Shown here: piece by piece, positions 46,064 through 56,393 of the stretch | Layout of the letters: each line of letters opens with the position of its first letter | Position numbering within the stretch: position 1 is the stretch's first letter | Source: Jiangella alkaliphila | GTDB lineage: Bacteria; Actinomycetota; Actinomycetes; Jiangellales; Jiangellaceae | Reading direction: 5' to 3' | Length of the DNA stretch: 64,000 nt | Assembly (NCBI RefSeq): GCF_900105925.1 | Contig: NZ_LT629791.1 | Span: 7,596,001-7,660,000 of the forward strand | Made by a program: the position numbers and the translations under genes | The notes under the pieces: model-generated | The model's input: only the letters and a program-made list of their open reading frames with translations | What the model was told of the DNA's origin: nothing | Database searches by the model: none

Positions 46064-49000
46064 CGCCGGCTGCCCCCGCCGTGGCGGTCCGGACGACAGG
46101 GTCGGCGCCGGCCGCCTGGATCGGGTGCAGCCGCAGGCTCGCCCCGTCCTGCACCGGCGCCGTCACCGCCGACGGCGTCGCGTTGAAGACGACGACCAGC
46201 CGCTCGCGGTCCGGGTCGAGGTCCGCACCCGAGCGGTCGTCGAGCTGCATGACGATGACGCCGGCCGGCTGCGACGGTCCCCCGTCGCCGAAGGAGAGCC
46301 GCTCCTGCACCAGCGCCGCCGACCCGAGCCGGAACAGCGGCGACGAGTACCGCAGCCGCAGCAGGTCCTGCGCCATCGTCGTCGACGCGGCCAGGTCGGC
46401 CGGACCCGGCCGGACCGCCGGGTCGGCGAGCAGCGGCCGCATGAAGTCCCACTTCGCCTCGTTGTCCGTCGCGGGCGGCAGCCCGGACCCGAACGTGCTC
46501 TGCTGCGCGGTCCAGTCGATGCGGTTGAACCAGTCGCCGGAGTCGTAGGAGTTGCGGTCCAGCGACTTCGACCGCAGCAGGTCCGCGCCCGCGTGCCAGA
46601 ACGTCGGACCCTGGCCGAGCGCCGTCGTGGCCAGCGACAGGACGTTCATCCGGACGCGGTCGGCCATCGGCGTGTCCGCCGGCAGTTTGTACGCCAGCGC
46701 GTCGAACAGCGTCTCGTTGTCGTGCGCGTCGACGTAGGTGATCACCTCGGCCGGGTCGGCGGTGTAGCCGGCCGGCGAGCCGTTGTAGTCGACGTCGGCG
46801 CCGGTCACGGTCGCGCCGGTGGCGTCGGTGAAGTAGTAGTCGCGCAGGTTGCCGGTCAGCCCGACCCTGATGAGGTCCTGCAGGTGCAGCAGCCGCGCGC
46901 GCTGCTCGTCCGGCGTGCCGTTCACGGCCGCGCCGTTCGGGTCGGTGAACAGGCCGCTGCCGAAGCCCTGGATCCGCGGGTCCTCGTCGAACGGGCCGCC
47001 GCCGCGGACGCCGTCGCGCAGCCGGTCGTTGAACGTGCCGATGCCGGCTCCGTACAGCTCCAACTGTGTGGCCTGCTGGAACCGGGCGTTGTCCGCGACC
47101 TCGCCGAAGTTCCAGCCCTCGCCGTAGACGTACACCGCCGCGCCGTCGACGCCGTCGCGCGCCACCGTCAGCTCGTCCAGCGCCGCGCGCACGCGCTCCA
47201 TCGTCGCCCGGCTGTGGTGGCCCATGAGGTCGAACCGGAACCCGTCGACCTTGTAGTCGCGCGCCCAGGTGACGACGGAGTCGACGATCAGCTTCTCCAT
47301 CATCGCGTGCTCGGACGCGGTGTTCGCGCAGCACGTGGACGTCTCGACGGTGCCGGTCGCGGACAGCCGCTGGAAGTAGCCGGGCACGATGCGGTCCAGC
47401 ACCGACTGGTCGTCCTGGCCGGCGGCGTGGGTGTGGTTGTAGACGACGTCCATGACGACGCGCAGGCCGGCGCCGTTGAGCGCGGCCACCATCTCGCGGA
47501 ACTCGCGCGTGCGGCCAGGCCCGTCCGGGTTCGTGGCGTACGAGCCCTCCGGGACGGTGTAGTGCAGCGGGTCGTAGCCCCAGTTGAACCCGTCCTGACC
47601 GGCGACGGCAGCGGTGCACTCCTGCTGCGCCGTGCCGGCCGGGTCGGCTGCGGTCAGCGCCTCGAGATCGCAGTCGGGCGTCGCCTGGTCGGCGCGCGAC
47701 TCCGGCACGGTCGCGAGGTCGAACACCGGCAGCAGGTGAACGGTGTTCAGCCCGGCGTCGGCGAGCGCGGACAGGTGCCGCATGCCGGCCCCGTCCGCCT
47801 GCGTGAACGCGCCGTAGGTGCCGCGCTGCGCCTCAGGCACGGACGTGTCGCCGATCGAGAAGTCGCGCACGTGCAGCTCGTAGATGGCGGAGTCCTCCGG
47901 CTGGGCCAGCGCAGGCTTCTCCAGACCGGCCCAGCCCGGCGGCGCCAACGCGGCGTCGTCCAGATTCACCACCAGCGACCGCGCGGAGTTCGTCGTCAGC
48001 GCCAGGCTGTACGGGTCGGTGACGACGTTGGTCTCGACGGTGTCGGTCGCCGGCACGTACACCTGGACGGCGAACGCGTACGCCGCGCCGGCCCAGCGCG
48101 GGTTGCCGCGGGCGGTCCAGACGCCGTCGCGGTCGCGGCGCATCGGAACGGTCTGTTCGGTCGCCGACCCGGGCAGGGTGAGCAGCAGGTCGACGTGCTT
48201 CGCCGTCGGCGCCCAGAGCGCGATGTCCGGACGCCGTCCGTGCCAGACGACGCCCAGCTCGCGGTCCGCGGCGCCGGCGTAGACGTCGTCCAGGACGCCG
48301 GGCAACTGCACACCGGTCGCGTCGACCAGCCGGCCGAGGTCGTCGTAGGCGGCGACGGCGACCTGCCCGGTGAGGACGTCCTCGATGCCCTTGATGTCAG
48401 CGGTCAGCCCGTCGTAGGCCGCGAGATGCGGGTACTCCTCACGGACGGACTCCGGCAGCGCACCGAGCGTCAGCGGGTACGACGTCCCGCCGGTCACCGC
48501 CTCGGCGTCGACCTCCATGCCGCCCGACGGCGCGGCGTGCAGCCGGAACGTCCAGTCCGCCGCGGCCGCCGGCAGGTCCCAGGCCAGCAGCCCGCGCTCC
48601 AGCCAGTGCGCCTTCTGCAGGGTGAGGTCGGCCTGCGACTCCGCGGCCGACGACGTCACCGTCAGCACGTGCGTGGCGACGTCGTAGCTGAACGTCGTCC
48701 GTGCACCGGCGGGCACGGTGAACGGGATGTTCGCGCCGTCCGGCGCGCCGCCGGCTCCGTAGTTCTTGTCGAAGCTCAGTCCGTGCGTCACCTTGGCCTC
48801 GTACGTCCCGGCGGCGATGCCCGTCGTCGACAGCGTGTAGACGCCGTCGCCGTCGGGGTCCTTCAGCCACGATCGCATGCAGGCCGGGTCCCAGTCCGCC
48901 CCGCAGCCCAGCTCGGACTGGAACGACCCCGGCACGGTGACGATCGGGTCCTGCGCGTCGCTGGTGGCCCAGTGCGTCGCGTGGTCGTAGTAGAAGGTGA

Positions 49001-51785
49001 CGTCGCCGGCGGCGGCCAGCGGCAGCGGGATGTTCGGGCCGTCGCGGCGGGCGCCGAGGCCGTAGTTCTCCGCCCACGAGCCGTCGATGGCGGCCTTGTA
49101 CTCGAAGTCGCCCGCGGGCAGCGCGAACGTGCCCTTCCAGACGTCGTCGTTCGGATCCAGCGTGAGCCCGGCCTGCGCGCACGCCGGGTCCCAGTCGCCG
49201 GGGCAGCCCATCTCGCTGTTCAGGCTGCCGGGGACGGTGACGCGGTCCGGCTGCTCGACCGGCCCGCCGGTGCCCGGGTCCTCGCCGTCGTCCTGCGGCT
49301 CGCCGACCACGCCGTACGTCGACGCGACGGACAGGTTGCCGGAGTGGTCCTTCAGCACGGCGCGGTACTCCAGGAGCGTGCCGTGCGGGAGGTCGGTCAC
49401 GTCGTGGAAGACCCGGTACGGCGCGTTGTCGTCGGTGCCCAGCGCGGTCCACTCGGACGTCCCGAGCGGACGCCAGGCCAGCGTGACCTGGTTGAACCCG
49501 CCGGCCGGCACGGAGACGCCGACCTCGGCCCGGCCGCCCACGGTGCCGCCGGGCCCGGGCGTGCGGAAGTGCAGCGCGGGCGCGTCCTTCGACGCCTTCA
49601 GCGGCTTCGGCGCCCGCCAGACGACGGCGGACAGCGGCGGGACGGTGACCGACACCCGGCCCTGCGCGTCGGACCGCACCGACGCCGTCCCCGCCGGCCA
49701 GACCGGCTGGAACGTCGTCCGCGGGTTGAACGTCGCGAAGCCGACCGTCTGCGGGTCGGTCGAGTTGTTCGTGGCGACGACGTACTCGACCTGCTCCTCC
49801 GCGTCGATGCGGCTGAACGCGTAGACGCCGGCGTCGTCGCTCGCGTACCGGTGGATCTGCGCGCCGTCGGCCAGCGCGGGGTGCTCGTCGCGCAGGGCGG
49901 ACAGCTCGCCCAGCCGCTGGTAGATCGGGTGCTCCGGGTCGAAGCTCTCCTCCGCCGTCGTGGCGTCGGTGCCGATGAGGTCGTCGTCGTTGTAACTGGC
50001 CACCTGGCTGCCGAACATGTCCTGGCGGGCGTCCTTGTCGCCGCCGTCGCCGGTGAAGCCCTGCTCGTCGCCGTAGTAGACGACCGGCTGGCCGCGGGTC
50101 AGGTACATGAGGTCGTGCGCGAGCAGCGAGCGGTCCAGCTGCTCGTCCGGCGCCACCCCGGTGTCCTGGACGAACATCCCGATGCGGCCCATGTCGTGGT
50201 TGCCGAGGAAGGTCGGCAGCGAGTACGCGTTGGAGTCGGGGTCGGTGTAGTGGTCGTCGCCGGCGAACAGGTCGCGCAGCTCCGTCGTGGGGCGGCCGGT
50301 CGCGAAGCCCTGCGCGCGGGCCTGGAAGCCGAAGTCGATGGTCGCCTGCAGCCCGCCCTCGGTCGTGTACCGCGACATCGCGGCCGGGTTCGCGTCGTAC
50401 ACCTCGCCGAACATGAAGAAGTCGTCGGCGCCTGACTCGTGCGCCGCGTCCAGCACCTCGGGCGCGAACCGCTGCCAGAACTCCATGTTGACGTGCTTGA
50501 CGGTGTCGATGCGGAACCCGTCGACCCCGAACCCGGCCCAGTACTGGTAGATGTCGATCATGCCGTCGCGGACCGCCGGCTGCTCGGTGAACAGGTCGTC
50601 CAGCCCGACGAAGTCGCCGTACAGGTCGCCCTCGGTGCCGTCGAAGGCCGCGTTGCCGCGGTTGTGGTAGAGCGTCGGGTCGTTCAGCCAGGCCGGCACC
50701 TTGACGGTCTCGTCCTCCGGCGTCCGGAAGAACGGCGTGTACGGGAACGACGTCTGCGGGTAGAGTTCCGGGAACGTGTCGCCGGCCGCGTACTGCGAGT
50801 CGTCGAAGACGGTGCCGGCGGCGTCGACGTACGGGACCTCCGACTTCGGGACGTACGTGTACGCGCCCTCCTCGTAGTCGATGACGTCGGCGGTGTGGTT
50901 GGTGATGATGTCGAAGAACACCTTGATGCCGCGCGCGTGCGCCTCATCGATGAGGAGGCTCAGCTGCTCATTGGTGCCCAGGTGCGGGTCGATCCGGGTG
51001 AAGTCGGTGATCCAGTAGCCGTGGTACCCGGCGCTGACGTCGGCGCCGCTGCCCTGCACCGGGCGGTTCATGAACGACGGTGTCAGCCAGATCGCGGTGG
51101 TGCCGAGGTCCTCGATGTAGTCCAGCCGGTCGAGGATCCCGGCCAGGTCGCCGCCGTGGTAGAAGCCCTTGTCCTCGGGGTCGTACCCGTGCACCAGCCG
51201 CGGCTCGGCCGTCCCCGGCGGCACCTCGTGGCCGCCGGTGTCGTTCGACGGGTCGCCGTTGTCGAACCGGTCGGCCATGACGAAGTAGAACCGCTCGTCG
51301 GTGAGCCCGGCGCGCAGGCTGTCGCCGGCCAGCTCGCGGTCGGCGTCGGTCAGGCCGGGCTGCGGGTGGGTCGGCGCGACGGCGATGCGGTGCGAGCCGT
51401 GGTCGTAGGAGAACGTGACCTCGGCGTCCGCCTCCAGCACGAGCGGGAGGTTGGGTCCGTTAGCGACGCCCCCGGCGCCGTAGTTCTCGTCCCAGCCGCC
51501 GTTCAGGGCGACCTTGAACTCGTACGAGCCGGCCGGCAGCTCGACGGCGCGCGCGTAGCTGCCCGCGTCGGTGAGCGTCAGTTCGGTGGCGGCGCAGGCC
51601 GGGTCCCAGTCGGCGGCGCAGCCGAGCTCGCTCTGCAGGCTGCCGGCCAGCGTGACGACGCTCGGCGGCGGGGTGTGGTCGGCGACGGCGACCTGTGTGG
51701 TCGCGGCGACGAGTCCTAAGGGAACGACCAGTCCCAGGGAGGCGGCGAAGACGAGGAGACGGCGGGCAGGCGGCAGGGTCGGCAT
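46020..51785 (-). CDS. Secreted amylopullulanase (pullulanase-type alpha-1,6-glucosidase with GH13 alpha-amylase module)
   Basis: A 1921-residue extracellular enzyme for starch, glycogen or pullulan. After a signal peptide (residues 1-35) come one X25-like module (about 43-136), an alpha-amylase GH13 domain (about 160-640; [34 protein letters not shown]), a fibronectin-like segment (about 725-830), two more X25-like modules (about 848 and 947; each with E-(L/M)-G-C-x-x-D-W-D-P-A-C), a pullulanase N-terminal domain and a C-terminal GH13 pullulanase domain ([51 protein letters not shown]). Both catalytic triads look complete. CTTGCAG-type repeats upstream suggest MalR-like control. Confidence 0.93.
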   Translation of the reverse strand: MPTLPPARRLLVFAASLGLVVPLGLVAATTQVAVADHTPPPSVVTLAGSLQSELGCAADWDPACAATELTLTDAGSYARAVELPAGSYEFKVALNGGWDENYGAGGVANGPNLPLVLEADAEVTFSYDHGSHRIAVAPTHPQPGLTDADRELAGDSLRAGLTDERFYFVMADRFDNGDPSNDTGGHEVPPGTAEPRLVHGYDPEDKGFYHGGDLAGILDRLDYIEDLGTTAIWLTPSFMNRPVQGSGADVSAGYHGYWITDFTRIDPHLGTNEQLSLLIDEAHARGIKVFFDIITNHTADVIDYEEGAYTYVPKSEVPYVDAAGTVFDDSQYAAGDTFPELYPQTSFPYTPFFRTPEDETVKVPAWLNDPTLYHNRGNAAFDGTEGDLYGDFVGLDDLFTEQPAVRDGMIDIYQYWAGFGVDGFRIDTVKHVNMEFWQRFAPEVLDAAHESGADDFFMFGEVYDANPAAMSRYTTEGGLQATIDFGFQARAQGFATGRPTTELRDLFAGDDHYTDPDSNAYSLPTFLGNHDMGRIGMFVQDTGVAPDEQLDRSLLAHDLMYLTRGQPVVYYGDEQGFTGDGGDKDARQDMFGSQVASYNDDDLIGTDATTAEESFDPEHPIYQRLGELSALRDEHPALADGAQIHRYASDDAGVYAFSRIDAEEQVEYVVATNNSTDPQTVGFATFNPRTTFQPVWPAGTASVRSDAQGRVSVTVPPLSAVVWRAPKPLKASKDAPALHFRTPGPGGTVGGRAEVGVSVPAGGFNQVTLAWRPLGTSEWTALGTDDNAPYRVFHDVTDLPHGTLLEYRAVLKDHSGNLSVASTYGVVGEPQDDGEDPGTGGPVEQPDRVTVPGSLNSEMGCPGDWDPACAQAGLTLDPNDDVWKGTFALPAGDFEYKAAIDGSWAENYGLGARRDGPNIPLPLAAAGDVTFYYDHATHWATSDAQDPIVTVPGSFQSELGCGADWDPACMRSWLKDPDGDGVYTLSTTGIAAGTYEAKVTHGLSFDKNYGAGGAPDGANIPFTVPAGARTTFSYDVATHVLTVTSSAAESQADLTLQKAHWLERGLLAWDLPAAAADWTFRLHAAPSGGMEVDAEAVTGGTSYPLTLGALPESVREEYPHLAAYDGLTADIKGIEDVLTGQVAVAAYDDLGRLVDATGVQLPGVLDDVYAGAADRELGVVWHGRRPDIALWAPTAKHVDLLLTLPGSATEQTVPMRRDRDGVWTARGNPRWAGAAYAFAVQVYVPATDTVETNVVTDPYSLALTTNSARSLVVNLDDAALAPPGWAGLEKPALAQPEDSAIYELHVRDFSIGDTSVPEAQRGTYGAFTQADGAGMRHLSALADAGLNTVHLLPVFDLATVPESRADQATPDCDLEALTAADPAGTAQQECTAAVAGQDGFNWGYDPLHYTVPEGSYATNPDGPGRTREFREMVAALNGAGLRVVMDVVYNHTHAAGQDDQSVLDRIVPGYFQRLSATGTVETSTCCANTASEHAMMEKLIVDSVVTWARDYKVDGFRFDLMGHHSRATMERVRAALDELTVARDGVDGAAVYVYGEGWNFGEVADNARFQQATQLELYGAGIGTFNDRLRDGVRGGGPFDEDPRIQGFGSGLFTDPNGAAVNGTPDEQRARLLHLQDLIRVGLTGNLRDYYFTDATGATVTGADVDYNGSPAGYTADPAEVITYVDAHDNETLFDALAYKLPADTPMADRVRMNVLSLATTALGQGPTFWHAGADLLRSKSLDRNSYDSGDWFNRIDWTAQQSTFGSGLPPATDNEAKWDFMRPLLADPAVRPGPADLAASTTMAQDLLRLRYSSPLFRLGSAALVQERLSFGDGGPSQPAGVIVMQLDDRSGADLDPDRERLVVVFNATPSAVTAPVQDGASLRLHPIQAAGADPVVRTATAGAAGVTVPARTVAVFEQP

Positions 51786-51847
51786 CGGTACTCCCGGGCG
51801 GACGTCGATGTCACGGTGCCCGAGACGCTAGCCACCCCCGGCGGTCG

Positions 51848-51866
51848 TTGCAAGACTTGCAGCAAG
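51848..51866. promoter_or_regulatory. MalR/Reg1-type operator repeats upstream of the amylopullulanase
   Basis: TTGCAAG (51848-51854), CTTGCAG (51856-51862) and CAGCAAG (51860-51866) alternate in orientation about 60 bp before the pullulanase start. CTTGCAG heptamers are the known sites for the LacI-family maltose repressor at Streptomyces amylase and mal genes. No such regulator gene is in the window. Confidence 0.6.
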
Positions 51867-51923
51867 CTTTCAACGATGGGTCGAGGTGTGCCCAAGCCGT
51901 GACGTATGGAATCATCGAGAGTC

Positions 51924-52466
51924 ATGACACCCGCTCGCGTCGTCGTGTCCACTCTCGCCGCGGCGGGAGTGGTGTTCGCGTGCGTCGCGTGCTCCGGGGA
52001 GTCCAACGAGCCCACCGGCCTCGAGACGTCCTCCACGCCTGCTGAGACGACCGACCCGACGCCCACCGACGACCCTGCGGTCGCCGAGGTCGAGGCCGCC
52101 TATGCGCAGTACTGGGACGTGCTGGTCGCCTCCGAGAACAACCTCGACGAGACGTACGAGCCCCTGGTGAGCGTCATGTCCGACGAGCTCGCCCAGCGCC
52201 AGGTCGCCGACATCCGCGGCCTCGTCGCCGACGGCGTCACCCGCGACGGCGCACCCGACACCGGCGCCCCCGAGGTGAGCGTCGACGGCGACACCGCGCG
52301 GGTCGAGAGCTGCGTCGACGAGACCCCCTGGAACGTCTACTACAACGAGCAGCTGGTCCCGCAGGAGACCGGCGTGCGCGTTCGCGTCATCGACTTCGAG
52401 CGCATCGACGGTGAGTGGATCGTCGTCGATCTTGTCGACCAGAGCGAGGCGACCATCTCATGCTGA
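51924..52466 (+). CDS. Putative lipoprotein of unknown function
   Basis: About 180 residues. A hydrophobic signal (VVVSTLAAAGVVFACVAC) precedes a Ser/Thr/Pro-rich linker (about residues 20-45) and a compact acidic domain with a nuclear-transport-factor-like feel: VEAAYAQYWDVLVASENN early and VRVIDFERIDGEWIVVDL late, the latter typical of extracytoplasmic NTF2-like proteins. The lipobox is imperfect (VFAC or CVAC). ATG 51924 has GAGAG just upstream; ATG 51906 is an in-frame alternative. The stop overlaps the next gene start, so the two form an operon. Confidence 0.65.
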   Translation: MTPARVVVSTLAAAGVVFACVACSGESNEPTGLETSSTPAETTDPTPTDDPAVAEVEAAYAQYWDVLVASENNLDETYEPLVSVMSDELAQRQVADIRGLVADGVTRDGAPDTGAPEVSVDGDTARVESCVDETPWNVYYNEQLVPQETGVRVRVIDFERIDGEWIVVDLVDQSEATISC

Positions 52467-53362
52467 CCCGTATCGCGGCCTGTCTGACGCTGTGCGTCGC
52501 GCTGGTCGCCACCGCCCTCTTCACCATCGTCCCGACGGCGGCGGCCCAGGACGGCGAGAACTGCTGGCTCGAGGAGGTCGATGCCGGCGAGGGCGAGACC
52601 GAGTGGGTCGAGCACTGCGACGACTCCGGTGGCGGCGGTGGCGAGGACGACGACGGTGACAACGGCGACGGCGAGTACGAGCCGCAGTGCGATCTCAGCA
52701 TCTTCGACGACGTCCACGACGGCGCTTCGTTCTGGTGCGAGGGCACCACGGCGTGCTGGGGCAACTTCCCGTCGGTCTTCCCCGAGGACCAGTGGGAGGA
52801 GCTCGCCGGGTCGCCCTCGCCGGGCGAGGGCTACATCGTCACGTTCGTCGAATGCGTGCCGGGCGACGGCGGCGACTGGGCGTGGGTGCTGCCGCCCGAG
52901 GAGCAGGGCCCGAGCCTGTGGGATCTCGCCTGGCAGGCCTTCGGCAACCTCGCGACGCCCGACTTCACGCTGGCGTTCTCGCCGCCGGACCAGTCCTTCG
53001 TCAACCTGCCCACCTGGTACTGGGCCGACGGCCCGGCCGACGGCGAGCTGATCGGCGAGTCCACCGGCGCGGTCAACGCCATCGCGACGCCCAACCGCAT
53101 CGAGGTCGACCCCGGCGACGGCAGCGGCGTCCTGGAGTGCCCGTTCGCCGTCGCCGAGAGCGACGAGTGCAACCACGTCTACGCGCAGGCGTCGGTCGAC
53201 CACCCCGACGGCTACCCGGCCACCATGCGGCTGGTCTACGACATCGCCTTCACCAACGACGGCGCGCCGCTCGAGATCGACGGCCTGCCGACGACGCTCG
53301 AGAGCCCCTGGGTCGACGGCCCGCTCCCGGTCGCCGAGGCGCAGTCCATCATCATCGACTGA
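52460..53362 (+). CDS. Secreted acidic protein of unknown function
   Basis: 300 residues. The signal peptide (CLTLCVALVATALFTIVP, cleavage near AAA) is followed by a Gly/Asp-rich linker (about residues 55-75) and a Trp-rich mature domain. SFVNLPTWYWADG and ATPNRIEVDPGDGSGVLECP resemble actinomycete exported proteins encoded next to small lipoproteins; six or more cysteines suggest disulphides. No enzyme motif is seen. It overlaps the upstream lipoprotein gene by 7 bp and is convergent with a citrate synthase gene, 10 bp apart. Confidence 0.7.
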   Translation: MLTRIAACLTLCVALVATALFTIVPTAAAQDGENCWLEEVDAGEGETEWVEHCDDSGGGGGEDDDGDNGDGEYEPQCDLSIFDDVHDGASFWCEGTTACWGNFPSVFPEDQWEELAGSPSPGEGYIVTFVECVPGDGGDWAWVLPPEEQGPSLWDLAWQAFGNLATPDFTLAFSPPDQSFVNLPTWYWADGPADGELIGESTGAVNAIATPNRIEVDPGDGSGVLECPFAVAESDECNHVYAQASVDHPDGYPATMRLVYDIAFTNDGAPLEIDGLPTTLESPWVDGPLPVAEAQSIIID

Positions 53363-53372
53363 GTGCGGCCGC

Positions 53373-54512
53373 TCAGGCGGCCGGCACAGGGACGGGCGGC
53401 GGCGGGCCCACGTAGCGCGCCGCCGGCCGGATGATCTTGCTGTCGGCGGCCTGCTCGAGGATGTTCGCCGTCCAGCCGACCACCCGGGCGACCGCGAACG
53501 TCGGGGTGAACATCGCCCGCGGCAGCCCGCACTGCTCCATGACGACGCCCGCGTAGAACTCGACGTTGGTGTGCAGCTCGCGGTGCGGCTTGAGTTCGGC
53601 CAGGATCGCCTCGACCTGCCGTTCCACCTCGACGGCGAAGTCGGCCAGCGGGCCGCCGAAGCCGACCGCGATCTCGCGCAGCAGCCGCGACCGCGGGTCC
53701 TCGGTGCGGTAGACCGGGTGGCCGAAGCCCATGATGCGGTCGCCGGCCAGAACGCGCTCGCGCACCCACGACTGGATGCGGTCCGGCGTCCCGATGGCGT
53801 CGAGCGTGTCCAGCGCCCGGCTCGGCGCGCCGCCGTGCAGCGGTCCGGACAGCGCCGCGATGCCGCCGACCAGGCAGGCGGCGACGTCGGCGCCCGTTGA
53901 GGCGATGACCCTGCCGGTGAACGTCGACGCATTGAAGCCGTGGTCGATGGTGGAGATGAGGTAGCGCTCGACGGCGCGGGCGTGCTCGGGCGCCGGCTCC
54001 TGGCCGGACAGCAGGTACAGGTAGTTCGCCGCGTGCCCGAGATCGGCGCGCGGCTCGACCGGATCCAGCCCCTGCCCGAGCCGGTACAGCGCCGCCAGCA
54101 GCGTCGGCACGACGGCGCCGGCCAGCAGCGCGTCGTCGCGCCGCTCGGCGTCGGTGAGGTCGAAGACCGGCCGGAACCCGGCCGCGGCGCCGGTCAGTGA
54201 CAGCGCCGTGCGCAGCCCGGCCATCGGGCCGGACGCCGCGCTCGCGCGGGCGATCGCCGGCAGCGCCGCGCGCACCTCGTCGGGCAGCACCCGCAGCTCG
54301 GCGACCCTGCGGGCGAACGCGGCCCCCTCGACGGCGGACGGCAGCGCGCCGTTCAGCATCAGGTACCAGACGTCCTCGAAGCCACGTGTCGCGGCCAGCT
54401 CGACGGCGGAGTACTCGCGGTAGTGGTAGAAGCCCTCGCGGCCACGGACGTCGCCGAGCATCGTCTCCGTGACGACGACCCCGGCCAGCCCACGCGGCAC
54501 CTGTGCAGTCAT
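53373..54512 (-). CDS. Citrate synthase/methylcitrate synthase
   Basis: 379 residues. Catalytic histidines are in ISTIDHGFNASTF and MGFGHPVYRTEDPRS; LSGPLHGGAPSRAL is the oxaloacetate/CoA loop. The usual catalytic Asp position (N-V-D-F-Y) reads NVEFYAG here, so the acid is Glu. The end ARYVGPPPPVPVPAA is typical. It condenses acetyl-CoA or propionyl-CoA with oxaloacetate. ATG 54512 has an excellent AGGAGGAG. It is divergent from a second, HTH-bearing citrate synthase gene, and the 194-bp gap contains several dyads. Confidence 0.88.
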   Translation of the reverse strand: MTAQVPRGLAGVVVTETMLGDVRGREGFYHYREYSAVELAATRGFEDVWYLMLNGALPSAVEGAAFARRVAELRVLPDEVRAALPAIARASAASGPMAGLRTALSLTGAAAGFRPVFDLTDAERRDDALLAGAVVPTLLAALYRLGQGLDPVEPRADLGHAANYLYLLSGQEPAPEHARAVERYLISTIDHGFNASTFTGRVIASTGADVAACLVGGIAALSGPLHGGAPSRALDTLDAIGTPDRIQSWVRERVLAGDRIMGFGHPVYRTEDPRSRLLREIAVGFGGPLADFAVEVERQVEAILAELKPHRELHTNVEFYAGVVMEQCGLPRAMFTPTFAVARVVGWTANILEQAADSKIIRPAARYVGPPPPVPVPAA

Positions 54513-54550
54513 GATCTCCTCCTACCGGCATCAATCAATCTCAGAATTCA

Positions 54551-54649
54551 GGTCATGCAAGGATCACGAACTCTCTCCAATCGGCATCCGCCCTGGACCG
54601 AGGACTCAGGGAGCCTTCGGCCCCCGTCGCCCTCGGTACTTGCATGACC
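54551..54649. promoter_or_regulatory. Inverted repeat pair in the citrate synthase intergenic region
   Basis: GGTCATGCAAG (54551-54561) and CTTGCATGACC (54639-54649) are perfect complements 77 bp apart. They could be two operator sites for a looped regulator or a stem in RNA. Confidence 0.45.
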
Positions 54650-54677
54650 CTCAAGGGTTGATTGACATGATAGATAT

Positions 54678-54693
54678 ATTGATTCGAGTCAAT
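54678..54693. promoter_or_regulatory. AT-rich palindrome at the promoter of the HTH-citrate synthase gene
   Basis: ATTGATTCGAGTCAAT is a 16-bp near-palindrome (one mismatched pair) 13 bp upstream of ATG 54707, just behind TTGACA (54662-54667) and TATATT (54675-54680). It is the likely operator for the HTH of the adjacent citrate synthase or another regulator. Confidence 0.45.
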
Positions 54694-54706
54694 CTGGGGG
54701 TGGCCG

Positions 54707-55957
54707 ATGGCAGAGCGCCGGCTGACGACGCAACAGGTCGCGGCCCGGCTCGGGGTGAAGCCCGAGACGGTGTACGCCTACGTCAGCCGCGGCCTGCTCG
54801 GCAGCCGCCGCGGACCCGGCGGCCGGGCCAGCACGTTCGACCCCGACGAGGTCGAGCGGCTGGCGCGGCGGCGACGCGGCCGCCCGGACGCCGCTCCCCT
54901 GTCGGCCCGCGACCAGGACGCCGCCGGCCCGGTCTATAGCGCCGTCACGCTGATCGAGGGCGACCGCTACTTCTACCGCGGCGTCGACCCGGTGGCGCTG
55001 GCGCAGCGGGTCTCGTTCGAGGCGGTCGCCTGGTGGCTGTGGACCGGCGACCAGCGGCCCGGGCCGGCGTTCGAGGCGCCGGCCGCGGGACTGGCCGCGG
55101 CCCGGGCGGTCGGTGCCGCGCTGCCGCCGCAGGCCGGGCTGGTCGACCGCTTGCGGGTGGCGGCGGTCGCGGCGGCCACGGCCGACCCGGTCCGGTTCGA
55201 CCTGCGCCCCCGCACTGTCGCGGCGACGGCCCGCGGCCTCATCGCCACCTTCGTCGACGCGCTGCCCCGCCGCGACGGCGGCGACGGCGACCCCGCCGGC
55301 GACTCGATCGCGGCGCGGTTGTGGCCGCGGCTGACCACTCGCCCGGCCGACCCGTACGCCGTCGCGACGCTCGACACCGCGCTGGTGCTGCTGATCGACC
55401 ACGGGCTGGCCGCGTCCACCGTCACCGCGCGGGCGGCGGCGTCGGCGCGCGCGCATCCGTACGCCGTCGTCTCCGCGGCCCTCGGCGCCGCCGAAGGACC
55501 GCTGCACGGCGCCGCCAGCGGGTTGGCGCACCGGATGCTCACCGACGTGCTCGAGCGGGGCGCCGGGCCGGTCGTCGCGGAGCACCTGCGGGCGGGGCGG
55601 CGGCTGCCCGGCCTGGGGCACCGGCTCTACCGCGCGACCGACCCGCGGGCGCAGGTGCTGTTCGAGCGGCTCGCGGCGGTCCCCGAGGCCGCGCCCGTGC
55701 TGGCCGCCGCGCACGCCGTCACCGAGACCGCCGCGACCCACCTGCCGCTGCCCGCGAACGTCGACCTCGCACTGGCCACGCTGTCCGTCTCGGCCGCGAT
55801 GCCGCCGGAGGCCGGCGAGACGATCTTCGCGGTGGCGCGGACGGCCGGCTGGATCGCGCACGCGCTGGAGGAGTACGACGAGCGGGCGCTGCGGGTGCGG
55901 GTCACCGGGCGGTACGAGGGCCCGCCGCCACCGCAGCCGCTGCCGTCACTGCGCTGA
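54707..55957 (+). CDS. Citrate synthase-like protein with N-terminal MerR/excisionase-type HTH
   Basis: 416 residues. Residues about 5-55 form a helix-turn-helix (LTTQQVAARLGVKPETVYAY, then SRGLLGSRRGPGGRASTFDPDEV), and the remainder is a citrate synthase fold with catalytic His in LLIDHGLAASTV and LPGLGHRLYRATDPR and Asp in LPANVDLALA. The partner-type loop EGPLHGAASGLAH is retained. Whether it is an active enzyme, a DNA-binding sensor or both is open. A GGGGGTGG ribosome site lies before ATG 54707. It is divergent from the plain citrate synthase gene. Confidence 0.85.
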   Translation: MAERRLTTQQVAARLGVKPETVYAYVSRGLLGSRRGPGGRASTFDPDEVERLARRRRGRPDAAPLSARDQDAAGPVYSAVTLIEGDRYFYRGVDPVALAQRVSFEAVAWWLWTGDQRPGPAFEAPAAGLAAARAVGAALPPQAGLVDRLRVAAVAAATADPVRFDLRPRTVAATARGLIATFVDALPRRDGGDGDPAGDSIAARLWPRLTTRPADPYAVATLDTALVLLIDHGLAASTVTARAAASARAHPYAVVSAALGAAEGPLHGAASGLAHRMLTDVLERGAGPVVAEHLRAGRRLPGLGHRLYRATDPRAQVLFERLAAVPEAAPVLAAAHAVTETAATHLPLPANVDLALATLSVSAAMPPEAGETIFAVARTAGWIAHALEEYDERALRVRVTGRYEGPPPPQPLPSLR

Positions 55958-56305
55958 CGGCTCCGGCAGGTGCTCGACGGCCCAGGCGGAAATCTGGTCG
56001 AGCGCCGGCATCAGCGCCCGGCCGTGCTCGGTGAGCTCGTAGCTGACCGAGACCGGCGGGCCCTCGTCGACCTGGCGGTGCACCAGCTGGTGCTGCGTCA
56101 GCTCGGCCAGCCGGTCGGCCAGGACGGAGTCGCTGAGCCCTTCGATGGCACGGGACAGCTCGCGGAACCCGGCCGGGCCCGCTGACAGGCCGCCCAGGAC
56201 CAGGGCGCTCCAGCGCTTGCCCAGGATCGTGAAGGCCCGGGTGAGGGCGGCGTCGGTGCGCCCACAGGCCTCCACGTCAGGGGTGGCCCGGACGCTCGCG
56301 GTCAT
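55946..56305 (-). CDS. HxlR-family transcriptional regulator
   Basis: A winged-HTH regulator of 119 residues. AFTILGKRWSALVLGGLSAG, FRELSRAIEGLSDSVLADRL and VSYELTEHGRALMPAL are the HxlR hallmarks. A cysteine (VEACGRTDAAL) near the N-terminus is where redox- or aldehyde-sensing relatives carry their reactive Cys. ATG 56305. It is divergent from an FAD oxidoreductase with palindromes between them, and its stop overlaps the citrate synthase-like gene by 12 bp (convergent). Confidence 0.88.
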   Translation of the reverse strand: MTASVRATPDVEACGRTDAALTRAFTILGKRWSALVLGGLSAGPAGFRELSRAIEGLSDSVLADRLAELTQHQLVHRQVDEGPPVSVSYELTEHGRALMPALDQISAWAVEHLPEPSAQ

Positions 56306-56342
56306 GTGAGGAATACTAACGCGATCGACGTTGCTTCGATTT

Positions 56343-56369
56343 TCGTAGCCGCTACGAGAAGACTCGTAG
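56343..56369. promoter_or_regulatory. Overlapping CGTAG palindromes, likely HxlR operator
   Basis: TCGTAGC (56343-56349), C, GCTACGA (56351-56357) form one dyad; CTACGAG (56352-56358), AAGA, CTCGTAG (56363-56369) form another that shares the middle arm. The sites lie between the HxlR and oxidoreductase starts. Confidence 0.6.
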
Positions 56370-56393
56370 CTTCGACTCTCCGAGGAGTACTCC

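Noticed and set aside
45963-50435. 1490-codon open frame antisense to the amylopullulanase
   Set aside because: It is a GC-bias shadow: low-complexity Arg/Val/Gly-rich translation, no domain, and it lies over a complete enzyme with intact motifs.
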